DNA of 64,000 nucleotides from Anarhynchus alexandrinus (Eukaryota; Chordata; Aves; Charadriiformes; Charadriidae): positions 3,039,927-3,103,926 of the forward strand of contig VUYV01000062.1 of assembly GCA_008711295.1 (NCBI GenBank), given 5' to 3'. Shown here one piece after another: positions 24,405 through 36,725 of the stretch. The number at the start of each line of letters is the position of its first letter. The first letter of the stretch is position 1. A model generated the notes under the pieces. That model ran no database searches and was not told where the DNA came from. It saw nothing but the letters and a program-made list of their open reading frames with translations. The translations under genes were made by a program, and so were the position numbers.

Positions 24405-24615
24405 CAAAGAAACTCAACTGACTCTGGATTCTATTCCCAGTGCTGCCTTTCCCCAACTTTTAACCCAAGGCAATTTACCTAACTTATGTCTGCTCCTGGT
24501 TAGCCATCTGGCAAACAGATAATATAATTGCATCCTTTATAGGGATGCCCATTGTGGGGCTTAATTATTGAATGTCTTTAAGATATGTCAAGGTTCTTGG
24601 TGAAGAGTTGTGCAA
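24405..24615 (+). repeat. MIR-type SINE, fairly complete
   Basis: A B-box-like GGATTCTATTCCC at 24426-24438 is followed by AGTGCTGCC, CAAGGCAATTTACCTAACTT, CATCTGGCAAACAGATAATA and a tail TTAATTATTGAATGT ending in GTTCTTGGTGAAGAG. This is the full order of an amniote MIR in sense orientation: tRNA-derived head, conserved core, AT-rich tail with the GTGATGAG-like end. Divergence is high, consistent with an insertion predating birds. Confidence 0.75.
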
Positions 24616-24633
24616 TCCATTAATAAATAATAA

Positions 24634-24645
24634 GGGGGGGGGGGG
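24634..24645 (+). repeat. Poly-G homopolymer (G12)
   Basis: Twelve consecutive G residues just 3' of the MIR. A common place for sequencing error. Confidence 0.95.
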
Positions 24646-26586
24646 AACTCTAAGAGGAGGGGAAGCATAAAGCTGTATTGTTGCACAGGAGAAACATTAG
24701 CCAAACTGAGGCAGCAGAAATAGAGGTAAGTGATTAGTTGGTATGATGTGAAAAGGAAAAGAGCAAAATCACTAAGTTAATTGCACTAGAAAACATAAAG
24801 AAGGAAAATGGGCTAAGTTGAAATGACAAAAAAAGTAAACTTGGACAAATGGGAAAGGACAGACCTGGCAAAACAGAGTCAGTTATGTGTCGCCGGAGAG
24901 GTGTCGAGATTGGACTGAGCCAGGAAGCTTAAACTGACGAGAAGGAGAACTTCTCCGTGCTTTACAATTCAGATTTCATTCTGTTCCAGTTTGCTCATTT
25001 CTTTACAGTGCAGCTTACACAGATTGTTCTAATGGACGGCGCTGCCACAGGGCATACGCCCTCTTCTGTCTCCTCTGAAGCGGGTGGTACCTCAGGGAGT
25101 TGACAGCTTCTCCTGAATGTGTGGCATTTCTGGGACAGACATCTGCACAGACATCTCCGTAACAGCCTAAGGGAAGCAGCATTGACTCCCTTCACCAGCC
25201 TGATCATCTGCAAATTACATCATACGAACTACTTTCATTTCCCAAGCATAATTGCCGTAAGTGATCCATTGATTGCTATCTGACACTTAGTTTTTCTGCT
25301 TTCATTTCCCAGATGTTTCTGGTTTTGTCATCACTCTCAATTCCATTTTATCAGAGATGTGACAACATACATTAAAAGGACATGGCCATACCACAAATAA
25401 AGAATTATATCAGATAAGTACAGCAGAGAATCGTGGTGTTTAAATAGGGTTATCACAAATTTAATAGTTTGCAAGTGAAACACAATTAGCTTACTGTTTA
25501 TTCAGCTCTCAGCAGAAAAGTTGCTTTCTATACTGGTTTTCTTCACTGCAAAGGCCATACACTTTAGACAGCATGGCAGCAAACAAAACCTTTTCCCTTA
25601 ATATTTTTGAAGTGCCCTATTTTTTTTTTTTTGAGAATAATAGATATTTATGTAAAGAGTTTTGTGTTTTGTTTTGTTTTTCTCTGCAAGTCCTTGCTTG
25701 ATTTGGAAGTCTTTGGATAAAATTAGATTTATAAGACCACCAAGTTCATCTTCTGCTTGTTTCATATATTTTTAAGTTATTGCCTCTTCCTACTATAAAT
25801 TTAGTGAGTACCCATTGGAGCTATCACTGGATCAAATTCTCCAACCCCAATTTACATTTAGTATTACAAAAGAAATGCACTAATGTGAACAAGGAGATGA
25901 GTTAGTCTGCACAGTAGGAACTCAAAGACAAAGATTTTTTTCAACCTTTTTCTGTAATCAAACCAAAGCAGGCACTTAGCTCTCAAATGTATTTTTTAGG
26001 CATTACCTTGTTTCTGAATTTACAGAAGTAGTACATTATATAGGCAGGGTACTTCTTATGTCAGTAAAATTGAGAGATTGGAAGACAATCAAAGTCCACA
26101 AAACCTATCCTTACACTAACATTTTACTATGGCATTCCTCCTGAACTTAAAAGGTACAGTCTAATTGTGGGGGGAGGCATGTGGATCAAAGATGTTTTCT
26201 ACCAATGTGGATGGGCTCTTTCTAATGTACAGAGATAACCTGTGGGTTTTGAGAATATTTTAACCATACTGAGGAATGTCCCTCAAACATAAAGAGTCAT
26301 TAGGGATACCATAAAGAAAAATACCATCCATCTAGAAGGAGAAAAGATGGTAAAAGAAGGACCTCATGGTTATTTTCCATATTGCTGAGTCCATGGCACA
26401 CACCCTGAGATATACTGAGCAGTTAAATGATTTTGTTCCAGGCAGTAAATTTTGAAAAATCATTTGGCCTCATCACTTGGTACTGAACACTGAGTCTTGC
26501 TCAATCTTGCTCTTAAAAGTATGAATGACTCAAAAGAATTCCATGCCTTTTAGCAATAAAATATTAAACACCAACATTGAGCTTAC
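24646..26586. other. Unique DNA, no supported gene
   Basis: A GC-richer patch at about 24960-25215 has a good plus-strand acceptor-like CATTTCTTTACAG (ending near 25010) and a minus-strand 72-codon Cys/Arg-rich frame, but no matching donor or family resemblance. Sequence near 25833-25870 (CAAATTCTCC...CAATTTACATTTAG) faintly resembles the palindromic amniote repeat. A T14-15 run lies near 25619-25633. Confidence 0.45.
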
Positions 26587-26704
26587 CTTCTGTCACTCCA
26601 CTAGTCATTTTCCTGCTATTGACAATGAAGGTGCATCTCTTCCAATAAAACTTCATTCCAGCTTTCATGTTTTTCTTGGAAAAGAAAGCAGGTGAATCCT
26701 TGAT
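26587..26704 (-). other. Candidate coding exon (minus strand), unrecognised
   Basis: On the minus strand, TATCTTTTACAG immediately precedes the segment and a consensus donor (GAAG followed by GTAAGC) immediately follows it. The 118-base segment is open in one frame across its whole length and reads IKDSPAFFSKKNMKAGMKFY and onward through WKRCTFIV and NSRKM to GVTE before the split codon. A second frame stays open for 28 codons and then stops before the donor. Residue composition (Lys, Phe, Met, Trp, Cys mixed) looks protein-like rather than low-complexity. I do not recognise the family, and I see no matching neighbour exon in the window. It may be an internal exon of a gene with very long introns, a noncoding-RNA exon, or chance. 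Confidence 0.35.
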
Positions 26705-29700
26705 CTGTAAAAGATAAATGATATCTTGTTCTAGCCTGTCTGACCAGTCTATCAATGACAGTCATTCATCTGCTGTGGAAAAGTGAACAGTGCACCATGA
26801 ATTTGCTAACACTGCATCTGCCAGTGCGTTTTTCTTTGATAGTAAGTGAGGCGTAATAAACCTTGATCTTTTTTATATGCTAGTTTTTGTTTGGAAAGTA
26901 TGATTCATTGGCTATTTGCTACTACACACTGTTCCTCTACAGAATCACATTCTACAGTCACCACAAAATTCTTCCTTGGGTTCAACAAAAAACACTACTT
27001 ATTATTCTTAAAAAATAATAATATAACAGAGAAAACTCCATGTGAAAATTTTAGGTTCGCATTTTCAATGCTGACACCTGCTGAGTGACACATCAGAGAA
27101 AGAGGGCCTATAACCACGATAAGAACTCAAGAAAATTCGTTATGAATTCCAGTAAATATCTTCCTTGTCAACAGCACATTCGAGATATACGAATGTGATG
27201 AAATTCTGTGTTCTGTGTGAGTGAAAGCATTTTCATTCAGCAAATAACAATCTGTAACCCCCAATGACATTAGAAAGAGTATTTGTCTTTGCAGTGCTCC
27301 ATGGAAGTTGTTTGAACACTCCTGTCAAAACTTTTCAGCCTAAAAGCTACATTGGTGATCATTTACACACACAACTGATCGTTCAGGGGCTGGAAAAGTA
27401 TTCTTAGACCTTTCACTCCCTATGCCATGGTATTTTCCTAACAGTACACATTTCAGCAAGTCTGCTTCACAAATAGAATGCACTACTGAGCTGCATTTTT
27501 CCTATAACACACTAATGACTCACCTTCTCCTATTATGCTTCTTCCAGAACAAATAAGGCAAGGAGAACACCAGCCAAGTTCAAGTCTTTCACCCAAAGTA
27601 GATGAAAAACTATTAACTGTATCACAGATTTCTTTCTTTTCAGATAACTGATTCGTTACATAATATTTATTAGCTTTCCCCTACGATTTGGGTAAGCTGC
27701 TTCACTTTTTTAAGAAAGGGAATACAGGAGAAGGAGAGGGTCTAAACTAACATAACTACAAATAAGTCTACACATGGGTGTAATCTGATTCAAAGAACAG
27801 GTTTCAGCTTGTGTCTACTGCTGTATCTCACCTGAAGTTAATGGATTCACAATAACAGATGCATTATGAACCCAACCCAGTATGTCATCTGTGTACAGAT
27901 GAAATAACATTAATTAAATAAAATCACAACAGAAAATAGCAGTAATGTTCCCTGTTAAATATATTTTACCTGTATATAAGAAAGCCAGTATAAAGATTAC
28001 TTTGACTCCACTGCTCTTTTCCAATGCAGAGATGCACGTGAGAAGGTTTTTAAAATATGAGAGGTTTCTCTCACTCAGACACTGAGATTCCTTTAAAAAA
28101 ATAAGTGATTGGAAACATGTCTGTATGACAGTAAATATTACTTTTGTTTTATTTATATTGTTATACTCCCCTTGTTTTTTCATCTTGACCAGTAGAAAAT
28201 GATAATCTATTATACAGAAATGTAACTTATTATAAGGAAATAAAACAAGTAATACATGACATGCCGAGTAACACAATATATAATTACTGGATATGATACA
28301 AATTAAGACACTTTATGTTTCACATAGGAAATGCTTTTTCAACACTGTGCTAGTAATTTCTTGCCCTCCAGTTCTATTTTGTCTATTCCTTTGAGAAACA
28401 GTCTCTTCTAACGTATACACTCTCTAGAGGGAGATTGCAACTGTATAAATACACAAACAATGATATCCAGACACACTATATACTTAATTGATTGGAGTCA
28501 GGAAAAAGACTTGGAACAGCTTAACTCACACAGTAGGTACACTGGGAAGCAACTTCCACTTATTAAAATACTGAAACATAAAGATCATTTAAACAGTAAC
28601 AGAGACTCATACCCACGAGCTTTGTTTGCTCAGTTAATATTAAAATTCTTTCATGGATTCACCATATTTCAGCTTCTCCTGGTATATATCAAAAACTGGC
28701 CAACTCTTTTTTTTCCCCCTGATGTAACTTTCCATAGCCAGAGAAGCAGCAAGAATTAGAAAGAAAATCACCTTTAAAAACCAAAAGTCATCACCTGACA
28801 TATTTCCAAACTATTATGAATATTATTATTTAGCTTTCATTTTATGGCAGCACCAAGGAATTCAAACTGTGAACCAGTACTCCCTTCCACAATGACAAGT
28901 ACAACCAACAGCAAAGCAATCCTGGCTCCAAAGCCATTACATACAATCAAGTTATTAAAAATAGTGATACTGTTCATGATGGTCTGTCTGTAAGCTTAAT
29001 TAAATTGATCAGCAGATGCCACATCGAGCACTATGTAATCACAAATTGTTACGTAGTCTGCCCATGGACACCAGAGCCACCGCTGCAGACTGGGACTCCA
29101 CTGGACATTGAAGAGCGCTTGAGAAAAGAGCATTCACACAGTGCTCTGGTACGGGCCTAACCCCTCTTCTCTTGGAGTGAAGGCAAAAGGAACATCCTCT
29201 TGCAGCAGCACGCAGCTAAAACAGTCTTTAATTTTAAGGTACAAATACCTGAACTACCTTACATTGTTAGCAAGTTCCTAGAAAGGGCTGGATCTGTTTA
29301 GGATATTAATCGGAGCTCATACATTTCCTAAATTCCAGCAGGTCTGCAAAGTTTTACTTCAATACCATTACCATCAATCTTCGCTCCAAAAAAATGAAAC
29401 AAAGGGATATTTATATTCTTAAAATAAATCTTGCTACCTGGGTTTCAGGATTATGTGCATGCAATTCATACACAGAGAAATTTACGCACTTTTTTTCCCC
29501 ATAGTCATCGTAACTGCAGAGCCGAAGACAGTATGTGAACTAGGTAGATTCCATAATAATTATGTAGAAGTGCAAATTCCATGCTTGCTTGTGCAGTTCT
29601 AAGGCTTTGACTCGTAGTTTCAACATGGGTTTTTTGTGTGTAGATATTTATGCTAATTTCTCACCACCAATACATAATATTTCCTTAAACAACGTTTCCT

Positions 29701-30149
29701 TCATTTACTAGGCTTTGCACAGATAAAGGTTCAACCCTTAGCCATTCTCACTTCAATAACTACAAGGTACGTGTCAGGGGTTAATAAAACCTGTCATCTG
29801 TGCTCGCAAAAGTACACTGTAACACACTCAGCATCTGACAGTTCTGAAAATGCTAACATTCAAATGCTTTGCTGTAGATTTAAAAGTTGAACTAGATTGA
29901 GAAGCTTCTTTTAAGCTCAAGGGGGAATGCGGTCATGAAACTGAGGAAGCTTTATGGCAGAAGGCTGTATTGATATCTGTACTTACGTCCTTATCAAGAA
30001 CAGGTCAAATAATCCTTTCTTGGAATTACACGGTGATGAGTTCAGATAAATAAACCAGACCATGTAATTCATAATCCTTAACGGTAACAATTAATTTTCA
30101 GAATCTGTCTCCTGTGAAAGAAAGCACTGGTGTCTCAAAGCCATGATTA
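26705..30149. other. Unique AT-rich DNA, no gene seen
   Basis: A 120-codon minus-strand frame at 27914-28276 and a 99-codon plus frame at 28460-28759 have no domain or splice support. No repeat family is recognisable. Confidence 0.5.
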
Positions 30150-30260
30150 TTTTAGCTCTGATTTACTCATACCACAGTGCGTATTGGCCTACTTCTGAGC
30201 AGATCCGGAAAGCTAAGTAACTAGGCCTATAAAACCATACTCCCTGGATTTCATATGAGT
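30150..30260 (+). repeat. 5S-rRNA-derived SINE head (AmnSINE1-like)
   Basis: The segment aligns by eye with 5S rRNA in order: CATACCAC (30168-30175), GATCCGGAAAGCTAAG (30202-30217) against GATCTCGGAAGCTAAG, AGGCCTATAAAACC against GGGCCTGGTTAGTACT, then CTGGATT...GAG against TTGGATGGGAGACC. 5S-headed SINEs of amniotes (AmnSINE1 and relatives) carry this head followed by a Deu-domain core; sequence up to about 30400 may be the degraded body, but I cannot place it. Too diverged to be a functional 5S gene. Confidence 0.65.
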
Positions 30261-32689
30261 CTAAATGTAAACAACAGAACGTACAACTAATTGCCTTTTA
30301 GATAAAGCTGACTTAAGCAATTGAGATAACAGAATCCTACAATACTCTGGATGAAACATACTAAAAATGTGAATTAATAAGTTAGCTGATATTGAGCTCC
30401 AGATGTTTCTTACTCTGGCAACGTTCCTTAAGTGATGATAAGCAGATTTACATACTTAACTAATACGTTTATTTAAGGAAAATTTCCAAATCCAGACTAA
30501 CATCCAGATTTCTTATTTGGCTTCAGATCAAAAGACATACTATCAATAAGGACGGCATCCAGGAAAACCTTTTCAACATCTGCTTAGAACTAAACAACAG
30601 ATATTTGATTTTCTGCAAATTTCATTTCAGGCAAAATTTTACTTCATCCAATATTTTTTATATCCTCAAGACAGCCTGACCTAGTCATTTTGCATATTCA
30701 AATCTCAGAATACAGCTCATACACTGGCAGAGACAGCAGTTGCTAAGGAGAAACTCTGTTAGTTTGTAGTTCACATTTAAAATGCTATGAGCAATTTCAC
30801 TTAGAGTGAGAACAAAAGCTTTTTGAAAGCAAAGCCCTCCCCTCACCAATAATATCGGTGATTTAGAGCAACAGGTTCAAAGATGATTTATAGGTTACTT
30901 ATAATCCAAAGAAACTTAAGTAGTTAGTAACAAAAATTGAAGCTCTGCTGTTTCATAAGGGTGAGAAATGGAAAACAAAGTTAGTATTACTGAATCATAG
31001 CTGGTATTCTTTGAAAGTCTCTTTTATGAGAGGTGCTTATTGTTACATTTAAGGTAAACTAAGAGAAGACCAACTCAGAGCAAAAACTTAAACAAAAATA
31101 CTTGGAGGAATGGATACTGTGGCAAATTTCTTCGCAGGTTACAGAAAGGAAAAGACAAATACACTGGTGACTGGGAGGGAAAGAGTGCGTTCCAGGGCTG
31201 AGCAAGAACTGACCAGGAAATATAAAATATGAACTTCATTTTCAAAATTAATTATTTTAGAAGAGAAATGAAATTAAATGAAGAAAATGTTTCCAAACAA
31301 GCGGAGCACTGGCATAAACTTCTACTGAAAGCCAGGATAATGATTATATAAACATAACAGAGGTAAACGCTAAGCAATGCATTATGCTCGTAGATATACA
31401 GAGTGTCTGAGGAACGACGCCAAGGATTAGGAGAGATGAGAGTACAAACTACCCAGTGTTTCTTGTGGCTCCTTGGTGTACATGAGAAAACAGGAAATAC
31501 GCCTACCAGGAATTTGGGACACAAGAAAATCTTCTGGATCCGGATAACCCTATAACATGATTGGTCTCTAGTATCCCACACCCACAGCTTTCAACCTACT
31601 TTGCAAAGCATGTAAGTACAGGAAAACTGCTAATCCAAATCACCCTACAGGGCCATGGCAGAAGCAGAAATATAACATAGGAAACAAGAATGCCCTACCC
31701 ACTGAACACACTGATTTTCTCACATTAAAAAAGAGAGAATTTACTTCTACACTTTATTTGCTGTGGAAAAAAAAAAAAAAGGCTGAAAAATGCAACAGGA
31801 ATGTTCCCTAAATTGTACTCAGAAATCAAAATGAAATAAAGCGAAGCCAACATTTATTATTTCATTAAGAATTTGTGCTTTTTTAAAAGCAGCATTAAGC
31901 CTTTGGAATATCTGGGGCTAACAATACTGCTATCAGATGGCATAAGACTTTCTCATTCATTTGTCTGCATAGCTAAGGGATCACAATCAGAAAACTATAC
32001 TGTATTAGTTTGTTAGTGAAAACAGTGGCAATCTAAGGTTTTGGAGCTGGAATCCTCTACTACGCAAGTTAGCTTGCCCCAGGCGATGGCAATCAAACAC
32101 GTATGAATGAAGGTGAAACATTTCACAGCATTTATACATAAATTGTAAATAAGTTTGAAATGGTGAGATTTTTAATAACTAATGATTATTAAGGTGTTTT
32201 TTTCCTATGCTAGCATGGGTCTCTGCAGTTCACACTTGCAGATTTTCCTAACATCCACAATGTCCACCTAGGAAGATACACTCCTTTTCAAATGAGCTGA
32301 CATTGCAAATGTAATGGTTTGTCTCCAAGAGGTGATGCTTTACAGCACACACAGCACAATATGTCCATGCTACTTTTAGAGGCAAAAAGGCTTCTCTTGA
32401 TGCAGTAAGGCTAAGCCCTGCTCACTGCTGTTCCAACCAAGGAAAGAGTCTGGACACGGAAGAATAAAGGAGCAGCAGCAGCCAGGTGGTCAGGGTGAAT
32501 GCTGGAGAGCACACCGACTGCCCGGATCATTTTTTACAGCTCGAACTACATTAGGAAGCACTGATAGAAGACTAGGCAACACATTACCCCCTTTAGCTTC
32601 AGCTAGCCCCTAATATAACAACCATGTCTCACAACATCTCTTCCTCTATATGCTTTCCTGTTCCTCTTCCATTTACCACACAACTTTTA
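30261..32689. other. Unique AT-rich DNA, no gene seen
   Basis: Includes an A14 run at 31767-31780. The 109-codon minus-strand frame at 31252-31581 is not recognisable. Part of 30261-30400 may be the tail of the 5S-headed SINE. Confidence 0.5.
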
Positions 32690-33250
32690 GCATTGTCAGA
32701 TCCTTCTATTTATTTGTTCTTTTTTCATTGTATTCCACATGTAAATAAATTTGTCCCTAATTCTTTCATACTGACCTTTTTCCAGCAGTGATTCCCATCC
32801 CCAACTACCTGTATTTGCCACAATTACAAAGTATCTTGTAATGTCAATGCTTTCTGTTCCTTCAGGATTTTAAATACACCAGTAGAGTCACCTTTTATTT
32901 TCTTTTTTCATGGATTTAGTTTTTCTGATTTCCCTTTCTGTAATTAAGTTCCTGAAATCCCTGAGAACTGTTTCAGATTGCTCTTTTTAGGCCCTTCTCC
33001 AGCTCTGTAATATCTTCTAAGCATGGTAGCAAGAATGGACCGTGAAACAGTTTTTTCATTTAAAAGTTTGTTTTGCCACTGAGTCCTCTCATTCCATCCA
33101 CTTCCACCTCGAAGACCGTGGCTCTTTCCTTCTTAAAATTTGCATTCTTTAAAAGGTATTACAATTTAATGGTTTTGGCAACATTATTTCTTCTTTTAAA
33201 CTGCAGAGGAACCATATATACACAACAACTACTTTTGATTTATCATAACT
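32690..33250 (-). repeat. Fossil CR1 LINE, antisense
   Basis: Read on the plus strand, the order is that of the antisense of old amniote CR1 elements: GGATTTTAAATACACCAGTA with AGTCACCTTTTATTTTC, then AATTAAGTTCCTGAAATCCC, GATTGCTCTTTTTAGGCCCT, TCTCCAGCTCTGTAATATCT, and AGCAAGAATGGACCGTGAA corresponding to the usual GACCAGAACTGGACACAG. These blocks are collinear with the remembered consensus, so I am fairly sure of the family and orientation. The ends are approximate. Confidence 0.65.
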
Positions 33251-36179
33251 ACTAGTCTCTTTGCCTTATTATTTTAATTCCTCTTTGTTCAACTGTAGAT
33301 TTAATAATTTAATGAGTGTATCTAATTAAACTGCCCACAGCATATCCAGCCCAGCATGCCCGACTGCAACAGCAAACATAAACCAGTAAGGACGTTGGCA
33401 AACTATTCCATTATTACATAACTTCTGTTAAGATTAGTTTCCCAAACGTGCTTCATGCGGTGTCACTAAGAAGGCATTGGCATGGAGTCTAAATCTGACC
33501 ATGGAGCAACTGGGGCTAAAGCCTGTGCGGTGCTGGTGCGGGCAGAAGTAGAACGAGACAAATTTGTGCCTCGACTCTTCTAGAGACCTGCTCTGCTCCA
33601 GGGTCTGCTCACGCATCCAAGATCCCTGCAAGGTTTCCCAGAAGCATGGACTAACTGGCTGATGAGAACATCCCGCTCCAGTTCCTGCCCCGTCCCTCAG
33701 CTGTGTTCTTCTGTCCAGTATGGCACCAGCCTTCAATCCCGTGGGCAAACACAAGGAAATGCTACCTGGGCTCTGCTACGGCTGTGCCAGCTTTAGCCTA
33801 CCCTTGCTACTGACCACATTGGAATTATCCCCTTGCAGGGCAATCAGGCAATAAAGCAATTTTGTATCTCAAAACCTTCACCAAACTACAAGTAAAAATT
33901 AAGGTGGCACACCATTAGAAAAACGCCCCTTTGAGGAAGACTAGCCAGCCGCCTTGCTCTTTTGCTCTTCAAAACTCCCCGACGCCGGTAAAGATGCATA
34001 TTTCAAAAGCTTTGCTTATTTTAGTGCACCCTAAGACATGATGTTGCCCTTTCCATTTTGCAGATTCAGTCAGAATTCAAAGACGTGTAAAGCCACATAT
34101 AATGAATCTGATCATTTATCTTCTCATACCCAGCCTCACTCCTAAAAGAATACAGAAGTCTGTTCATTGTAAACCATAACATATTTCTCCCTAATTATCC
34201 TGACACCACTAGACACACTGGGTCTCCCATAAATGAACGTAAATCATGTGAATATCATTTATCATAAAACATACATGTGCAAAGCACAGTAAAACCTCCT
34301 TTTCTCCCTTCTCAGGCAAGAACATGCATTTCAGTTGGTCCAGTTCAACACTGGCCTAACATTTAATGACCCTGTGCTGTGCTAGTCTGTACTATTTCAG
34401 ATAGCTGCGAATAAACCATTCAACATGTAATAGATTCAATGGAAGAAATGAGAACTGGTATATAACTTTTCCAAACGTATGTAAGTGACATAGGAGCTGC
34501 ATTCCCACTTTCAAAAGTGACTTAGATACATAAGAGATTTTGAAATTTGTGATAATCTGACAATAATTAGGCATTTTTGCAAATTATGCTTTTCATCTCC
34601 ATTCAGTTGCTCACTTGTACTCACGTCTGTGATTAATTAGATTTTGGTTTGAAGCAGTAGTGCGTTATTCCTAACAGCTTACTACAAATGATACACTAAC
34701 TACTTGCAGTGTAAGGAGGTTTATATAAGTCCCTTGATGGGGCTTAGAAGAAATACAGCCTGTAACAATTCCCTAAGGAGTCACAGCACGCAAAGCCATT
34801 TACAGGGGTGGTCTTCTACCCTGGAGGAAAGACAGCTGTGAATCAGGAATGGGAAACCCATAAAAACCCAGCAAGCAAGAAGAAATACTTTTTTTTTTTC
34901 AGGCTTCTGTAAAGGAGGGCTGGGGGTGCTGTTGCTTTCTAGAGAAGAAAAGCTATGCAGGAGTTAGAAATAAAAATTTTGGTTAGCTTTGTCAGTTACC
35001 TGCTGTGGGAAATGGGCACTATGAAGGCACTTTGGCCATCTGATCAAAGAATCAAATATTCTAGAGAGGAATTGCTGGCATAAGTGGCAGAGAAATTGCA
35101 ATGAGAAAGGGTTGCTATCTTACCCTAAAAGAATAATAGAAAGATTATCCCAACGCAAAAGCTGGAGTAGGAGGAGTGTTCTCCTTCCGGGACAAGGCAG
35201 GGAGATTTCCTACAAGCTCCGGGCAGCTATGGCAAACAGATATAAAAATGGTATTACTCTTAAGCAACTGTGCTGAACTTCAGAGAAAGGGCTGCACTAA
35301 AGATATAGGTGTGCTCTGTCTGCTTCCATTCTTGATTAAATTAATAACTTCTCCAAGCTGCTACACAGCTACAGAAGAACTCTGATTATAGCATGGTATG
35401 CCACGCATCTCTCCCTTATCTCTCTATGGAGTAAACAAACTTCCTGCTCCTCCCCTGCCCTGAACAAGATTCCCTTGTTCTTCCCATTACTTTGCTTTTA
35501 TTGCTGGAGATGCTTTATTGCTGACAAATTCAGAAAGCCTGAAGAGTTAAAATGGAAATGAAGGTAAGAGTTTAACAAACCAAAGCGATTTCAACATCAA
35601 CCTCGTAGTTTTCCCAGCCTGCCATTCCAATAAACAAGTGTTCCTTTGGTATTATGAAAGCCATCAAACCACGATAAGGGAGACAAAATCACTTCCAATC
35701 TCACCTGGGGACCTGCAGCTAACAGCACAATTACACACAATCCTATGCTAGAAAATACTAAAGCAAATATTAGGAGGGGTTTTATTTATATGTATTCTGT
35801 CTATGCAGTAGTGTCAGAGTTGACAGCTCGAAAGACTGCATTTTCCCAAACTCTTACTTTTAATAATCCGCAAACATGAGTGAAGGAAGCAGTAAGAAAT
35901 CTAATAAAAATGAATGCAGAAAGGATTAAGGAGACAGCTTCATGACAATTTACAGTTCTACATAGCAGTCTGTTGCTACGAGTTGCGATGAGATAAACCT
36001 TGTTTACAGTGTGTTAATCCCATGTCCCAATAATGCTCGTACGCAATGGATTCAAGCCTGCCTTAAAAGAAAGGAGCTGCTTTTGCACTAAATGAACAGC
36101 CGTGGGTAGCAACAGCCTGAATGAGAGCGCAGAAGGTCAAGGGTTATTCTAGATTACACTTTCCAATGAGTCATTCACA
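33251..36179. other. Unique DNA, no gene seen
   Basis: A GC-richer patch at 33434-33754 carries a 106-codon minus-strand frame without domain or splice support. A donor-like AAG followed by GTAAGA occurs near 35563 on the plus strand, after a pyrimidine-rich stretch, without a clear partner acceptor. Confidence 0.45.
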
Positions 36180-36370
36180 CCCCTCCCCTTCAGAAAACGT
36201 TTGATGCAAATTGTTTGAATGTAAACTATAAGTAAAGCTTTATTTGATCTTTTCTGGGTCAATGATTGACTTTTATTGCTCTCTGTAGAGTGAAATGTAA
36301 AAGTTGGCTTTCAGGATTTTTCATATAATAGAGATTTTATGCATTTTCTATGACTAAAGAGGACTCTTAA
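36180..36370. other. Possible conserved noncoding element
   Basis: AT-rich sequence with clustered motif-like strings (ATGCAAAT-like TGATGCAAATTG, TCAATGATTGAC, TAATAGAG) and no repeat character. This texture is typical of vertebrate developmental enhancers, but conservation cannot be seen from one sequence. Confidence 0.25.
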
Positions 36371-36609
36371 ATTGTGAAACATCTTTACTCATGAACAGTG
36401 ATCAGATACTCTCCTAGATCAATTTCAGCTATGAACATAAAACTTTGTATTTCTCTTGCAGAGCCAGTAAGAGTTCATGGACTATTACCTTTTTATCTCT
36501 GTATAGGTGTTGGGTCCTATCACTACATACCCGGGTCCAATCACTTCAAAATATTAGCTAATTAGACATTATCCAACCTATTGCCCCCAAAAGGTAATGG
36601 TTTGACCCA

Positions 36610-36725
36610 GATAGGACATATGACTGGAACTCAGAAGCCAGATTGTATTTCTATATCTGATATTTAATTTTCTGGACACTTTAGGCAGCTCACTTCACCT
36701 TCTGTGACTGTTTAATCTCTAGCCC
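36610..36725 (+). repeat. MIR-type SINE remnant
   Basis: GACTGGAACTCAGAAGCCAG, then a B-box region TTGTATTTCTA, then GGACACTTTAGGCAGCTCAC, TTCACCTTCTGTGACTG and TTTAATCTCTAGC. This matches the MIR order GACTGGAACTCAGGAGACCTGG / GACCTTGGGCAAGTCACTTC / ACCTCTCTGTGCCTCAGTTT in sense orientation. One of the best MIR matches here. Confidence 0.75.

Noticed and set aside
28415..28435. CTCF-like CTCTAGAGGGAG
   Set aside because: Too many mismatches to the core pattern, including the invariant C.
30150..30260. Functional 5S rRNA gene
   Set aside because: Only scattered blocks match; the internal promoter elements are degraded, so it is a SINE head rather than a gene.
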